DNA of 64,000 nt from Devosia nitrariae (GCF_030160115.1 NZ_BSNS01000020.1:429347-493346); one strand, 5' to 3'. Shown: positions 24,253 through 32,134, counted from the first letter of the stretch. The notes: generated by a model from the letters alone, not told the origin. Program-made: numbers and translations.

Positions 24253-25653
24253 TCAGGTCTGGTAGCCGAAGGTCGTCATCATGCCCGTGGCCATGTGGTA
24301 GAGGTGGTGACAATGGAATGCCCACTGGCCCGGGTTGCCGGCATCGACGGCGATGGTTACCGAACGCATTGGCGGGACGAGAACCGTATCGCGCACGGCA
24401 CCGGGAAACCTCTGCCCGTCGATCGCTACGACCTGGAAGTGATGACCATGCAGGTGCATGGGGTGCGCCATCATGCTCGTGTTGATGAGCTTGATCTCCA
24501 CCCGGTCGGCTTCGTTCACGAGGATCGGCGCGTTGAGGGCAAGGCTCCATTTGTAGGCGGCCATGTCCCCGGTAAGCTTCATCTCGTAGGACCGGGTTGC
24601 ATCACGCTGGGAAAACGGCACGACCGCCCGCAGCTGCGATTCGAGCTGGAGGTCGAGCACCGGTCCGCTCTTGCTGTCCTCGGTTGCCAGCCTCGTCACT
24701 TCCGCGCCGCGGGCCCTGAGGATGATCCCGGTGCGCTGCGGCGCGCCTTCGCGCAGCGCAAGGATGGGGAACGAACGCGTCCCTGCGGGCAGCGCCAGCC
24801 TGATATCGATCCGTTGCCCCATGCTCATTGGAAAGCGGCGACCAATGATGGGAACGATGTCCTGCCCGTCCACGGCGATGAGCTCTCCCTCGATCTCGCC
24901 GAGATCAATGGTGAAAGCTGTCGCCGTCGCACCGTTGATGATGCGCAGGCGAACCCGCCCGCCGCGGTCCACATCGATGACTTCCGGATCATCGAGCGTC
25001 CGGTCGTTGGCCAGATAGGCATCGTACTCGATGTCGTTGAGATCCATTACCATTGTGCCTGCGGACATGTTGCCGTGGGCACCGTGGTTCATGTCGGCCA
25101 TCGCGTCGGCGGATTGACCTTCAGTCAGGCTCGCCAGCAACTCCTCGGGCGACTTGAACGAGAAGTCGTGCAGCAGGATCACGACCTCCTGCTCGTCGGC
25201 GGGGCTTGCAGGCGAAACGATGAGCGGAGCGGCGAGCAGCGCCTGTTCCTGCAGCGTGTGGGCGTGCATCCAATGCGTGCCGCCCTTGCCGACCGGAAAG
25301 TCGTAGCTCCGCTCGTCGCCAGCTGCGATCAGCGGCGACGGGGCGTCGGGCACCCCGTCCTGGGGCCATGGGGGCGTCAGCCCGTGCCAATGTATGATGG
25401 TGCCTTGTCCGGACTCGTTGCGCAGCAGCACCTTGAATGCCCCACCTTCCGTGAGCTTCAACCCAGGTTTTCCATCGGGTCCGGTGAGGCTGAACACGCT
25501 CGCGGCCTTGCCGTTCACCTCGATGGTTCGGCGGGTAATGCTGAGGCGTTTCACGTCGTCCTCGCCAGCAAGGGCAGAACCTTGCAATCCTCTTGGCAAC
25601 GAGATGGCGGCCGCTGCGACGAGGAAGCCAGAAAGCAGATCGCGGCGCTTCAT
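24253..25653 (-). CDS. Multicopper oxidase, Tat-exported
   Basis: Periplasmic multicopper oxidase of 466 residues, of the CueO/CopA-like group, probably oxidising Cu(I). The N-terminus MKRRDLLSGFLVAAAA is a Tat-type signal. The four copper-ligand blocks are intact: HWHG (88-91), HWMHAHT, HPMHLHGHHF and HCHHLYHMATGM, which gives a type 1 centre with Met. A Met/His-rich insert (MADMNHGAHGNMSAGTMVM) near residues 186-204 could bind Cu(I). Stop is 11 bp before the ATPase; start overlaps the upstream membrane-protein gene by 4 bp. Confidence 0.92.
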   Translation of the reverse strand: MKRRDLLSGFLVAAAAISLPRGLQGSALAGEDDVKRLSITRRTIEVNGKAASVFSLTGPDGKPGLKLTEGGAFKVLLRNESGQGTIIHWHGLTPPWPQDGVPDAPSPLIAAGDERSYDFPVGKGGTHWMHAHTLQEQALLAAPLIVSPASPADEQEVVILLHDFSFKSPEELLASLTEGQSADAMADMNHGAHGNMSAGTMVMDLNDIEYDAYLANDRTLDDPEVIDVDRGGRVRLRIINGATATAFTIDLGEIEGELIAVDGQDIVPIIGRRFPMSMGQRIDIRLALPAGTRSFPILALREGAPQRTGIILRARGAEVTRLATEDSKSGPVLDLQLESQLRAVVPFSQRDATRSYEMKLTGDMAAYKWSLALNAPILVNEADRVEIKLINTSMMAHPMHLHGHHFQVVAIDGQRFPGAVRDTVLVPPMRSVTIAVDAGNPGQWAFHCHHLYHMATGMMTTFGYQT

Positions 25654-26129
25654 TTACGTGGTTCCTTTGCGGGGCGTGTGACGAATGGGCCGCGCTGGCC
25701 CTCGATTCCGTAGGCGACGAAGCTCAGTGCCCAGACCAGGGCGAAACTCAGCAGGAGCCATTTGAAGTCGGAATCGATGGCGAAATTGACGGCGCTCATC
25801 AGCCCGATCGAGCTGATGCCGCCGACAATGGCCGCAACGACGGCGACCAGGTGGCGCCGGCGAAAGCTTGTTGCAGCCAGCGCCAGCGTAAGTATCCCCG
25901 TGGCCAGGGCGTAGCCGCCAAGGACCAGGAACACGTGGTCCAGCCAGTTTTGCAGCCGAGGCGTGATGAGAGCGAGTTCCTCCGACGTGAGCTGCATGAA
26001 ACGCAGGTCCTCAGGCAGGAAAGAGGGGCGTAGGAGCATGAAGTAGACGCCTATTCCGGCGACCAGCACGCCCGCGGCAGCCAGCAGGACAAAGGATGCT
26101 CCGGCACCCTTGGCGAGGGAGCCCCTCAT
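25650..26129 (-). CDS. Four-helix membrane protein of the copper operon
   Basis: 159-residue protein with about four hydrophobic segments (near residues 13-33, 65-87, 93-115 and 123-143) and a basic C-terminus. I do not recognise the family. A loop after the first helix (PSFLPEDLRFMQLTSEELAL) is likely periplasmic. It is translationally coupled on both sides: ATGA with the Met-rich gene upstream (26126-26129) and with the oxidase downstream (25650-25653). Copper handling is suggested by context only. Confidence 0.75.
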   Translation of the reverse strand: MRGSLAKGAGASFVLLAAAGVLVAGIGVYFMLLRPSFLPEDLRFMQLTSEELALITPRLQNWLDHVFLVLGGYALATGILTLALAATSFRRRHLVAVVAAIVGGISSIGLMSAVNFAIDSDFKWLLLSFALVWALSFVAYGIEGQRGPFVTRPAKEPRK

Positions 26130-26515
26130 GGCGAACCCTCCTCGACGGGGGCCTCGGCCGCAGGCATCGCCTGCTGCATTTGATGCATCTGCTCCATCAT
26201 CTGCATCTGCTGCATCTGCATCATCTGCATCATCTGCATCATTTGCATCATCTGCATCATGCCCATCACCTGCATCTGCGGCGAACCGTTCTGGCCGGGC
26301 TGCATCATGTCCATCATGCCCATCATTCCGCCCATGGGATCAGGGCAGCCGGGCGTTGCGGTGGCGCCTTCGCCATCGGCGGGGACCGGCATGGCCGGCG
26401 CATCGCCGGCCGGCGTTTCGGCCCCTTCTGGATGGTGTGGGTCGGCCTGGGCGAAGGCGGGTGCGGCCAGCCCCAAGAGCAGGGTCGCCGCGGCGAGGGA
26501 TTGAATGAGGCGCAT
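26126..26515 (-). CDS. Exported Met/Gln-rich protein, putative Cu(I) binder
   Basis: 129-residue precursor with a clear Sec signal (LIQSLAAATLLLGLAAPAFA, cleavage after about residue 21). The middle is acidic and Pro/Ala-rich. The C-terminal third is a low-complexity Met/Gln run built of MQM units with about 30 Met residues, preceded by GGMMGMMDMM. Met-rich extracellular stretches bind Cu(I) in CopC, CusB and PcoE-like proteins, so a periplasmic copper buffer is a reasonable inference. GGGAG precedes the ATG. Coupled to the next gene by ATGA. The DNA repeats make its length likely to vary between strains. Confidence 0.78.
   Translation of the reverse strand: MRLIQSLAAATLLLGLAAPAFAQADPHHPEGAETPAGDAPAMPVPADGEGATATPGCPDPMGGMMGMMDMMQPGQNGSPQMQVMGMMQMMQMMQMMQMMQMQQMQMMEQMHQMQQAMPAAEAPVEEGSP
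26219..26254. repeat. Four 9-bp tandem repeats in Met-rich gene
   Basis: Unit CATCATCTG (one copy CATCATTTG) repeated four times, with further imperfect CATCTG units on both sides. It encodes the MQM runs on the minus strand; prone to slippage in whole codons. Confidence 0.9.
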
Positions 26516-26625
26516 CTGGAATCTCCCGTTATGCGATGGTTGACGGCTGCTGATGCACCCGTTGCAGCGTCCATGAAGGAGCGCAGGCAAGGCACATCGG
26601 TCTCGGGCGCCGAGGCGCCACGAAC

Positions 26626-26970
26626 TCAAGCGGGATCGCGGGGAGGGTGCTTGTTGACGAGCGGTCCGAGGCCGCTGAAGGCCGCCACCGGCCTCGCGTC
26701 CCACAAGTCTTTCAGCCGGGCGGCGAAGCTCGACTTTTGTGTAGCAAGGATGGCGGCACAGCTGCCAAGGCAACAATGGTCCCTTCCCTGATCAGCGCAG
26801 GGCTGCTGTTCGCAGTTCTCGTGTGTGTGGGCACCATGTTCCACGGCAACGACACCATGACCATTTGCACACGGCGATGCCGTTGCCGGTTGGGATCCGA
26901 AGCTCACCACAAGCAGGCTGAGGATCAGCACTGCAGCGACAATTCGGAGCTGTTCGGTCAATCGGTTCAT
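26626..26970 (-). CDS. Exported Cys/His-rich small protein
   Basis: 114-residue protein with an N-terminal hydrophobic segment (about residues 9-30, IVAAVLILSLLVVSFGS) that looks like a signal peptide or anchor. The following 45 residues hold six Cys and several His: SPCANGHG, EHGAHTHENC, QQPCADQ, DHCCLGSC. This suggests metal binding or disulfides outside the cytoplasm. Similar short proteins often precede copper-export genes, but I do not recognise a family. First gene of the copper operon; the FNR-type site is only 35 bp upstream, so the mRNA may be leaderless or the start may lie further in. Confidence 0.7.
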   Translation of the reverse strand: MNRLTEQLRIVAAVLILSLLVVSFGSQPATASPCANGHGVVAVEHGAHTHENCEQQPCADQGRDHCCLGSCAAILATQKSSFAARLKDLWDARPVAAFSGLGPLVNKHPPRDPA

Positions 26971-27004
26971 AGTCCAGAGATTAAGCTGAACGCGAATGAC
27001 GACC

Positions 27005-27018
27005 TTGATCGAAATCAA
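27005..27018 (-). promoter_or_regulatory. FNR/FixK-type site upstream of copper operon
   Basis: TTGATCGAAATCAA, a perfect palindrome 35 bp upstream of the first gene of the operon running 26970 to 21839. Confidence 0.75.
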
Positions 27019-27129
27019 AGGTGGCCGAATGTGGTGCGTTCCAAGTATCCCCACTAGGCGCTTGCCGTGATCTGCCGCGGTAGCCATTAGGAGAACGAAG
27101 CGCCGAGCCGCAAACCGCCGGTCGCCTGC

Positions 27130-27290
27130 TTAGGAGCTCTCAACAAAAGCTGCGATTTCGTCGGCCACGTCATTGTCGTGTCCGAGCCAAATATGGCCCT
27201 CGGTGTGGTAGATTTCCAAATGTGAATCCCGAATGCGATCCTTCAGCAAACGAGAGATCTCCACGGGTCCGAACCTATCGTCCTGATGAT
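27130..27290 (-). pseudogene. Remnant of an alpha/beta hydrolase C-terminus
   Basis: The minus frame ending at 27130 reads DRFGPVEISRLLKDRIRDSH, then LEIYHTEGHIWLGHDNDVAD and EIAAFVESS, which resembles the last 50 residues of alpha/beta hydrolases (DRxVPVE, GHxWFG, catalytic His followed by xxxAxEIxxFV). Upstream, the same frame runs into the YoaK gene and no hydrolase sequence is recognisable. The Ser-containing body of the enzyme is therefore missing. Decayed fragment; no function expected. Confidence 0.6.
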
Positions 27291-27298
27291 GGCCAAAC

Positions 27299-28108
27299 CT
27301 ACTCCACGCTGGAAATTTCCGCCGCCTTCTTCCGAGGCGGTGATTTCGTGCGGCCGGCAAACTGGGGAGCCGCAAGCATGACGAGAGGCAACGAGAGCGC
27401 GAAGGCGAAGCCGAGGCCATACACGAAAAAGCCCAATGCACCCGCGAAGCCGCCGACGACGAACATCGCTACGAGTGAGGCATACAGCATCAGCTTGCGC
27501 CGGTCTGGGGGTATCACTGCGGGCGAAACGAGCCCCCCAGATGAGCGGGCCACAATGAGCCTGCCCATCTCCACACCGATGTCGGTAAGCATTCCTGTTA
27601 CGTGGGTAGTTCGCATCCTGGCGCCGGAGATCTTTGTGATGGTGGCGTTCTGTAGCCCCATGGCAAAGCAGAGGACGGGAATGGTGAATGCGGCCGAAGC
27701 AGTAATTGGCGTGACGCCAATTACCCCCACGATCACAAGAAGAAGCGCCTCCAACAGGAGTGGGGCCGCGTACTGGTATCTACGATGGTGCTGTCGCGCC
27801 CAATTAATGGTGATCGTCGAGGTCGCGGACCCCGCAACGAACGCGGCGAGGGCAGCAACACCCAATGCGGCGATGGGCAGGGCACCCCTCACCGAACCGA
27901 CCGCAACCATGGAAACGAGGCCCGTCATGTGAGACGTGTAGATACCGAGAACGACAAAGCCTCCGGAATTCACTGCGCCGGCAACGAACGCGAGGACCAG
28001 CGCAAGACCGAGATCCGCCGAAGGAATGCGTCGGCGCGCGGTGGTCATTCGTAGTTGACCGAACCCTCGGCGCAAGTTCCGCCGCATTGACTTAGGCTGC
28101 TCAACCAT
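27299..28108 (-). CDS. YoaK/DUF1275 family membrane protein
   Basis: Membrane protein of 269 residues with about six helices, of the DUF1275 (YoaK) family. Diagnostic segments: LAFVAGAVNSGGFVVLGIYT, SHMTGLVSMVAVG, CFAMGLQNATITKISG and RTTHVTGMLTDIGVEMGR. Function unknown. The start is uncertain: ATG codons at 28108, 28087 and 28048 are all possible and none has a strong ribosome site. No FNR-type box lies upstream, so it may not belong to the low-oxygen regulon. Confidence 0.85.
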   Translation of the reverse strand: MVEQPKSMRRNLRRGFGQLRMTTARRRIPSADLGLALVLAFVAGAVNSGGFVVLGIYTSHMTGLVSMVAVGSVRGALPIAALGVAALAAFVAGSATSTITINWARQHHRRYQYAAPLLLEALLLVIVGVIGVTPITASAAFTIPVLCFAMGLQNATITKISGARMRTTHVTGMLTDIGVEMGRLIVARSSGGLVSPAVIPPDRRKLMLYASLVAMFVVGGFAGALGFFVYGLGFAFALSLPLVMLAAPQFAGRTKSPPRKKAAEISSVE

Positions 28109-28266
28109 CTGTAACACCAACCGCCGACAGTGATTTGAGCTTATCGGGGAGGGCGGACGACAGTGCGTCTGATTCACGCAGACCGACTTGCGGTCTCACC
28201 GGACCAATCAATGTTTCGAGGCTAGTCCATATTCGCTCGGTCACCGTCGAGAGGGAAAGCTGGCGT

Positions 28267-29118
28267 TTACCGATACCGAGCATCGACTATCCGAACGCGG
28301 AAGAAAGGAAAATAATCACCAGTACCGTAGTGGTTGCCGACCTCGACCCGCGTCGGAATCACATAGCCGCCGAACTCGCCGGTTTCCTCAATCGTGCCTC
28401 CGAATGACTGCCAACGGAATATACCTTCGGGATTGGCGTTGCTCCACCGCATCATGCTCACGGTCAGCGGCCGCCCCTCCTCCGAGAGCGTCAACGACAG
28501 GGTGAGCGGCTCACCTTCGACCTCGAAGGTTACCCGTGCAGCATCATCGCCAACCGCCGCCCAGCGCGCGCCATTCTGCGGAAGAAGGCTCGCCGGCGCC
28601 CAGATTGCCTCCATGATCGATCTGCCCGCCGCTGAAAGCGCAAGGTCGCCAGTGCTCGAAAGTCTTGCCACGGGAATCAGACCCCAAACCCAGAAGCGGG
28701 TCCAGGCCTTGTCCCCAGCATAGCCGTCGGAGCCCCAGATGCGCACCATGCCGGAGCCCATCTCGGGTATCCATACGAAACCGCGCGGTGGCGAGAGCAT
28801 CTGTCTGGCCTCCATGGTCATGACCCGATGGCTCTTCCTGTCGCCCAGCGCGAAGGTGCCCTTCATGTGAAGCTGAACCGACATTTTGAGCGGGGTCCCG
28901 CGGAGGATTGAGTAGGTGAGGTAGCGCCGCGCGGGCTCCGGCAAATTGACAAGCATTTCGGGATCGAATGGCCCCGCCGCCTTTTCCGGTGCGACAAAGT
29001 CCGCCCACGCCCTGTGCGCTTCTCGCATGTCTATGCGAAAGAACGCATGTGCAACGACGGCCGTCAAAACAACCAGGAGCCCCAGTGCGAGCAGCATCAG
29101 CTTGAGTATGCTCACCAT
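28267..29118 (-). CDS. DUF6544-like membrane-anchored protein
   Basis: 283-residue protein with one N-terminal helix (about residues 4-27) and a large domain. Features: LPEPARRYLTYSILRGTPL, QMLSPPRGFVWIPEMGSG, SIMEAIWAPASLLPQNGARW, and the strand-rich end FGGYVIPTRVEVGNHYGTG. This pattern fits the family I know as DUF6544 (earlier DUF6920), function unknown; the family number is from memory and should be checked. ATG 29118 has AAGGGG 9 nt upstream. It stands between YoaK and a Usp gene and has no FNR-type site. Confidence 0.65.
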   Translation of the reverse strand: MVSILKLMLLALGLLVVLTAVVAHAFFRIDMREAHRAWADFVAPEKAAGPFDPEMLVNLPEPARRYLTYSILRGTPLKMSVQLHMKGTFALGDRKSHRVMTMEARQMLSPPRGFVWIPEMGSGMVRIWGSDGYAGDKAWTRFWVWGLIPVARLSSTGDLALSAAGRSIMEAIWAPASLLPQNGARWAAVGDDAARVTFEVEGEPLTLSLTLSEEGRPLTVSMMRWSNANPEGIFRWQSFGGTIEETGEFGGYVIPTRVEVGNHYGTGDYFPFFRVRIVDARYR

Positions 29119-29289
29119 AGATCAGCCCCTTGTTGCCTGTCAGGCTGGACATTTCCGCGTGCGCCGATAAGCCCTTTGCGATGATACGAAGGCTTCCACA
29201 GTGTGGAGGTCACCGGCCCCGGATTGGTCGTCGAGTTGTCCGCGCCATGCCAGGTGAGCTGCTCGCGTGTTTGGTTCAAATCTTGCGCT

Positions 29290-30117
29290 TCAGTGAGACA
29301 TGAAAACCGGCAGGCGCGTATCGCGGATGACGTCTCGGGTAGCTCCGCCCAGAACGAACTCGCGCAGCCGGCTGTGGCCATAGGCGCCCATGACGAGAAT
29401 GCCGGCGCCGCGGGAGATGGCGAAATCCTGCAGCATCTCACCGATAGGGGTCTTGCCCCGGCTCGCCTCCAACTGCTTAGCCGCTATGCCGCGATGAGCG
29501 AGAAGCTCGGTGAGACCGCTGAGGCACGCCCTCTCCACCAGCTTGTCGTCGATGATGCTGACGATGGACACGGACTTGGCACGGGCCACGATATCGCTGG
29601 CGTCACGCACCGCACGTGCCGCCGCACGGCTGCCGTCCCAAGCAATCATGACGTGATCCAGATTGATGGAGACGTCGATCGCGGGCGCCAGGATGACGGG
29701 ACCGCCCGAGCCGAAGAGCACGGCTGCGCCGATACCTAGCTCGTCGCGCTCGTCCGACGGCATGACCACCAGATCATAAATACGCGCCAGGGCGGCGATC
29801 GTATCGCCTGCCTGTTCGATTCTGGTTTCGAGGGTGCTGACCTGCAGGGGCGGGCCTGCCTTCGCCATGTCATGCAGCCGCAGAAGCAGCCGATCGCCGG
29901 AACTGCGGCTGCTCAGTTCGGCCTGCAACGCCATGGCTTCCACGTGGTCGCCAAGCATCGGGATCAGACTGCGCACCGGCGGAATATCGACTTCATGGAT
30001 GATGGCGGACACTCGGCCGTCCAGCGCCCGCGCTATTGCGAGCGCGTTGCAAAGCGCTGGGGTCTGTGAGGCATCGGGATAAGTGAGGACCGGCAGAAGA
30101 ATGAGTGGATCGATCAT
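29290..30117 (-). CDS. Universal stress protein, two-domain
   Basis: 275-residue Usp with a degenerate N-terminal domain and a C-terminal domain carrying GAYGHSRLREFVLGGATRDV, the ATP-binding loop. It closely resembles the Usp at 5192-6031 in layout and ending (LPVFMSH versus LPVLLSH), so the two are probably paralogues. ATG 30117 overlaps the stop of the BON gene (ATGA), so both are expressed from the box at 30984. Confidence 0.88.
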   Translation of the reverse strand: MIDPLILLPVLTYPDASQTPALCNALAIARALDGRVSAIIHEVDIPPVRSLIPMLGDHVEAMALQAELSSRSSGDRLLLRLHDMAKAGPPLQVSTLETRIEQAGDTIAALARIYDLVVMPSDERDELGIGAAVLFGSGGPVILAPAIDVSINLDHVMIAWDGSRAAARAVRDASDIVARAKSVSIVSIIDDKLVERACLSGLTELLAHRGIAAKQLEASRGKTPIGEMLQDFAISRGAGILVMGAYGHSRLREFVLGGATRDVIRDTRLPVFMSH

Positions 30118-30953
30118 TGGAGCCTCCGTGAGAGCAGCAGATGCAAGGGGGCATTCGGCCAGGAGTGAGTGCCGCCTTCAAGGATCTGCCAGGCGATGTT
30201 CTCTGGCTTGCGACCGATGGCTGCTGCGTAGGAGAGGAGGATCTCGCGCGCGGCCACCAACTGCGGCAGGTTTTCTATGTCTTCGATCGCCAGCGCCTCG
30301 CCTGCGGGTGTCGAGCCGGCTTTGACCTCGCCGGCCACAGCGGGCATCATCCCGCGTTCGACGAGATATCCGACATCGAGGGTTACGGTGTCGCCGCGCT
30401 GGTTTCGGTAAAGAACGACGAGGCGGGCACTGTGCCGATCGTCCCAATCTGCCAAGCCGTGGTCGAGCGAGGTGATCGCGTCCGCGATCGCCGCCGAAAC
30501 GGAAGCGGGAATCATGCTGCAATACCGCGTGACGTAAACCATGGGGAAGGCGCACGCGACGCGGATGTCCGGAGGCGTATCGATGGCGTCGACGGCTTCG
30601 GGCGGCTGCTTGAGCGTCGGGTCGATCGCGATGTCGTTGGTGATCTTCGTTACGCAATCCAGTGCTCTGACCGCCGCCTCCGCGGCCTGCCGTTGCTGTC
30701 TGCTGGCAAGCGTCCCGGTGAGTGTTACGCGCCGATCCTTGACCTCTCCATGCACATTCCCGCGCGGAAGGCCGGGAGTCGTCCAAAGCGCCAGTTGCAC
30801 GCACTCGGCCACGTTGTCGTCAGCACATGTATTGCCGACGAACGGCTCGTTGAACTCGCGCAGCGCACTGCGCCTTCGGCTATTTGTAGTCCCATGGATG
30901 TCAACGGGGTCGGTCACAGCGGCCATCCAGCGATGAACGGATATTTCTCTCAT
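30114..30953 (-). CDS. BON-domain protein with unknown C-terminal half
   Basis: 279-residue protein. Residues about 45-112 form a BON domain: DDNVAECVQLALWTTPGLP, then VKDRRVTLTGTLASRQQRQ and AAVRALDCVTKITNDI. The rest (about 125-279) is not recognised and holds VYVTRYCSMIPASVSAAIAD, a region LVVLYRNQRGDTVTLDVGYL, and a C-terminal helix. No signal peptide is seen, so it is probably cytosolic, unlike OsmY. Start may be ATG 30953 or 30926, because the FNR-type box ends just 31 bp upstream of 30953. Coupled to the Usp gene. Confidence 0.75.
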   Translation of the reverse strand: MREISVHRWMAAVTDPVDIHGTTNSRRRSALREFNEPFVGNTCADDNVAECVQLALWTTPGLPRGNVHGEVKDRRVTLTGTLASRQQRQAAEAAVRALDCVTKITNDIAIDPTLKQPPEAVDAIDTPPDIRVACAFPMVYVTRYCSMIPASVSAAIADAITSLDHGLADWDDRHSARLVVLYRNQRGDTVTLDVGYLVERGMMPAVAGEVKAGSTPAGEALAIEDIENLPQLVAAREILLSYAAAIGRKPENIAWQILEGGTHSWPNAPLHLLLSRRLQ

Positions 30954-30983
30954 CGGACGCTAGACTGATCGGGAAGAAATCCT

Positions 30984-30997
30984 TTGACCTGCATCAA
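30984..30997. promoter_or_regulatory. FNR/FixK-type site between BON gene and 31055 gene
   Basis: TTGACCTGCATCAA, identical to the box at 5118. It lies 31 bp from the BON gene start (minus) and 58 bp from ATG 31055 (plus). Confidence 0.7.
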
Positions 30998-31054
30998 AGT
31001 GCAGGACGGTTCGGGTCGGCTTACTGCTACCTGGATCCACAAAGAAGGAGAGAA

Positions 31055-31432
31055 ATGGTGAGCAGCCGGATTGCGAAAGTTTTTCTGGAGCTGGCCCGCG
31101 AGCCGGGCCACCCGTTCGGTGACTCGAAATACGCCTATCACATTTACCTGCCGCTGACGGACGATGGTCGCATCGATGCGGACTCCTGGATGCAGAATCC
31201 CGCCCGCTGCCGTGTCCGGCGCTTCCGGCCCGGCGAAGAGGCAATGAACGGCCGTCTGCGGCGTGGGCCGGGCAGTCGCTGGTTTTTCGACTATGACGAC
31301 CGCACCGACTTCGACGACGAAGCCGGCTTCCGCTACGACTCAGAAAGGTTCGTTCCGGGCGAATACGTGTCGATTCGCGAGGACGACGGGTCGCTGCACA
31401 CGTTCCAGGTCATCGACGTTAGACCCCAATGA
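31055..31432 (+). CDS. Conserved-looking small protein, unknown function
   Basis: 125-residue protein, Arg- and Asp-rich, without a signal or membrane segment. Segments that look conserved: PFGDSKYAYHIYLPLTDDGR, RFRPGEEAMNGRLRRGPGSR, WFFDYDD, FVPGEYVSIREDDG and FQVIDV. The fold is probably beta-rich. I do not recognise a family. AAGGAGAG precedes the ATG. It is driven by the box shared with the BON-Usp operon and ends in a strong hairpin, so it is likely a single-gene unit of the low-oxygen regulon. Confidence 0.75.
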   Translation: MVSSRIAKVFLELAREPGHPFGDSKYAYHIYLPLTDDGRIDADSWMQNPARCRVRRFRPGEEAMNGRLRRGPGSRWFFDYDDRTDFDDEAGFRYDSERFVPGEYVSIREDDGSLHTFQVIDVRPQ

Positions 31433-31437
31433 AGGTC

Positions 31438-31462
31438 GGCCGGCGTTCTCTCAACGCCGGCC
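31438..31462. terminator. Hairpin between convergent genes
   Basis: Perfect 10-bp inverted repeat GGCCGGCGTT / AACGCCGGCC with a 5-nt loop, starting 5 bp after the stop of the 31055 gene and 25 bp before the fixK stop. No clear T run; possible bidirectional terminator. Confidence 0.6.
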
Positions 31463-31486
31463 GCCAGTCCTAGCCAGGGAGGAGGT

Positions 31487-32134
31487 TCACTGACTGAGGT
31501 CTTCCAGGGCCTCGAGGTTGAGGATCTGAACTTCCTTGGTCGAGGCGAGACGGATCGTGCGCGCATCGATCAGCTTGCGCAGCATGCGCGAGACGGTCTC
31601 GAAGGTCAGACCGAGATAGTCGGCGATGTCGCTGCGCTGCATGGGCAGGTAGACATTGCCGGTCTCGCCCTGACGCACGTTGAGGTCGGCAAAAAACGAG
31701 GCGACCTTTTCCATCGCCGTGCGCCGGCCCAGCACCAGAAGATGCTCCTGGGCCCGGATCAGGCTCTGCAGCGCAAGCGGCAGGACGCCCTCGAGGTTGC
31801 TGTCCTCTGAGAACGGCCGCAGCGTGCGTATCCCGACGCGGTCGATGCTCTCGGCGTAGAAGTGATGCTCGCCGTCCGCTTCGAACCCGAAGACTTCGCC
31901 GGCGAAGTGGAAAGCGCTGATCTGCCGACGACCGTCATAGGTCAGGCGGTGAATGCGCACGGCCCCATACTCGACGAGGTAGAGCGGCCCGGAAGGTTCG
32001 CCTTGGGCATAAATGACGGCGCCTTCATTGTAGGGCGTCACCGCGCTCGGGCGCGAGTGCGCCAGAAGGTTCGACGCAAGGACGGGATGGTTTGCGGAGC
32101 GGGGTTGAAAAGCGCTGATGCTTGCGGTCGGCAT
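31487..32134 (-). CDS. fixK: Crp/Fnr-family regulator FixK
   Basis: 215-residue transcription activator. An N-terminal beta-roll domain (about residues 30-120) is followed by an HTH with RSDIADYLGLTFETVSRMLR; the recognition helix has E-x-x-S-R as in FNR and FixK, expected to read TTGA half-sites. It lacks the N-terminal Cys cluster of FNR/FnrN, so it senses oxygen only through FixLJ. ATG 32134 is preceded by GAGG; the frame upstream is not coding. A candidate FixJ site lies 74-92 bp upstream. Probably the main activator of the 20-odd boxes in this window. Confidence 0.92.
   Translation of the reverse strand: MPTASISAFQPRSANHPVLASNLLAHSRPSAVTPYNEGAVIYAQGEPSGPLYLVEYGAVRIHRLTYDGRRQISAFHFAGEVFGFEADGEHHFYAESIDRVGIRTLRPFSEDSNLEGVLPLALQSLIRAQEHLLVLGRRTAMEKVASFFADLNVRQGETGNVYLPMQRSDIADYLGLTFETVSRMLRKLIDARTIRLASTKEVQILNLEALEDLSQ

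Noticed and set aside
26203..26275. Short repeats suggestive of a CRISPR array
   Set aside because: The 9-bp units are contiguous, in frame and encode Met/Gln; there are no spacers and no cas genes.
26626..27087. Longer form of the Cys/His-rich protein starting at 27087
   Set aside because: The extra 39 residues run through the FNR-type box and lack a ribosome site.
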